A program made the translations under genes and the position numbers. A stretch of 64,000 bases of DNA from Lysinibacillus fusiformis (GTDB lineage Bacteria > Bacillota > Bacilli > Bacillales_A > Planococcaceae), in assembly GCF_007362955.1 (NCBI RefSeq), contig NZ_CP041696.1, forward strand, positions 4,588,001 through 4,652,000, given 5' to 3'. The first letter of the stretch is position 1. The number at the start of each line of letters is the position of its first letter. The notes below the pieces were generated by a model. The model ran no database searches, was not told the DNA's origin, and worked only from the letters and a program-made list of their open reading frames with translations. This document shows, piece by piece, positions 63,300-64,000 of the stretch.

Positions 63300-63471
63300 T
63301 TTTAGAAGTGGTAATTTTTACTAAATATTTGTCATTCATTCAGCAGCAAATAACAATGAGCTATTGTCTGGTTTATATATGTAAGCATAATTTACTATGC
63401 ATCTTGTTAATTTAGAGATTATAATAAATATTAGATTTACCCGAGTATCGGGCAGTAAGGAGCTGGTTGGA

Positions 63472-63798
63472 TTGAGTAACTTAGCACATACATATAAGCT
63501 ACCCTATTATGCAGTTGTCTTTGCTTCAGAGCGAACAGCGGGCGACAATGGCTACGGAGTAATGGCAACAAAAATGGACGAATTAGCAAGTAAACAAAGA
63601 GGATTTTTAGGTGCCGAAAGTGCAAGAGATGCAAATTTAGGGATCACCGTTTCATACTGGGAAACACTTGAGGATATTGCTGCTTGGAAAGAGCATGCAG
63701 CTCATCAAGTTGCTCAAGAACGTGGCAAAAAAGAATGGTATAGCCGATTTGCATTACGCATTTGTAAAGTAGAACGTGATTACCTATTTGAAATGTAA
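63472..63798 (+). CDS. Antibiotic biosynthesis monooxygenase (ABM) domain protein
   Basis: 108 residues from TTG 63472, 8-9 bases after TAAGGAG; a longer frame upstream lacks a site. A single dimeric alpha-beta barrel half: YYAVVFASERTAG, MDELASKQRGFLGAESARD, and ITVSYWETLEDIAAWKEHAA are typical. Members are heme- or quinone-acting oxygenases or stress proteins; no heme-degrading IsdG Asn could be placed. It ends in a terminator. Confidence 0.82.
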   Translation: MSNLAHTYKLPYYAVVFASERTAGDNGYGVMATKMDELASKQRGFLGAESARDANLGITVSYWETLEDIAAWKEHAAHQVAQERGKKEWYSRFALRICKVERDYLFEM

Positions 63799-63816
63799 GG
63801 TGTCCAACCTTTCATA

Positions 63817-63848
63817 AAGGATTGAATTCAGTACTGAACTCAATCCTT
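63817..63848 (+). terminator. Terminator of the ABM gene
   Basis: AAGGATTGA/TCAATCCTT arms around the palindrome TTCAGTACTGAA, then TTAATTTTT. The last 150 bases of the window hold no supported gene. Confidence 0.8.
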
Positions 63849-64000
63849 TTAATTTTTCAAAAAGACAAAATCTGGAACATTCTGTTTGGATTCCTAAAGA
63901 CGGTGAAGTTTTTTCTTTGTGATTATAAGTGAGCTTCTTAGTCTTTTTTACGCACTTATTACTCTATGCTACTGGTGCGATAATGGTTTTCAATTATATG

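Noticed and set aside
1..64000. CRISPR arrays and complete prophage
   Set aside because: No regularly spaced direct repeats of CRISPR size and no phage structural genes were found; only recombinase remnants are present.

Overview
The window is AT-rich chromosomal DNA from an endospore-forming member of the Bacillaceae/Caryophanaceae, most likely Lysinibacillus or a close relative. This rests on meso-diaminopimelate dehydrogenase (Ddh), a long type-2 isoleucyl-tRNA synthetase behind a T-box, AcnA with a CcpC-type operator, a Ku/LigD pair, YkuI and YdjI/YdjG homologues, two YjcZ-type spore peptides, a Ger(x)C germination protein, purine-rich ribosome binding sites, and frequent TTG/GTG starts. 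The genus is an inference; no 16S gene or ribosomal protein cluster is present.

Layout. 0-9 kb: a cut chemoreceptor, ddh, a frameshifted lipoprotein, a Crp/Fnr regulator divergent from an MFS transporter, an oxalate-decarboxylase-type bicupin, and a MocR regulator divergent from a LysE exporter. 9-20 kb: T-box-ileS, DUF2785 and membrane proteins, an ECF sigma factor with its membrane partner, an Lrp regulator divergent from a DJ-1/PfpI protein, then acnA. 20-31 kb: a TetR gene broken by an ochre codon, a second chemoreceptor, an MBL hydrolase, ligD/ku, a serine hydrolase, a DHFR-like reductase divergent from a WYL regulator, and DUF418. Two GC-rich palindromic intergenic elements lie in this part.

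31.8-39.5 kb is gene-poor and decayed. It holds short real genes (csaA, a polysaccharide deacetylase, an HXXEE protein, two yjcZ, tiny membrane peptides, a peptidase-E-like gene) among at least four dead reading frames. It also carries two remnants of one tyrosine recombinase, a collapsed group II intron, a tRNA-like RNA with a large insert, and two families of repeated promoter-hairpin units that look like small RNAs. 39.5-46 kb is an ordinary conserved block: ykuI, degV, ydjI/ydjG, DUF423, a thioesterase. 46-56 kb again mixes small membrane or spore genes (gerC, a Cys-rich coat-like protein, mepB) with dead fragments, plus a PadR-controlled ABC transporter. 56-60.5 kb holds two complete insertion sequences, an IS3-family element that cut an aminotransferase gene and an IS110-family element. 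The end is an SOS mutagenesis cassette (WYL-like small protein, Y-family polymerase, YolD-like protein, unknown partner) under two LexA-type boxes, and a broken first-gene copy of the same cassette sits at 45.7 kb.

The least-explained signals are the tRNA-like RNA at 38697-38893 and the repeated units at about 32.9, 34.7, 35.8 and 46.9 kb. The IS110 element also has structured, possibly RNA-coding, flanks.
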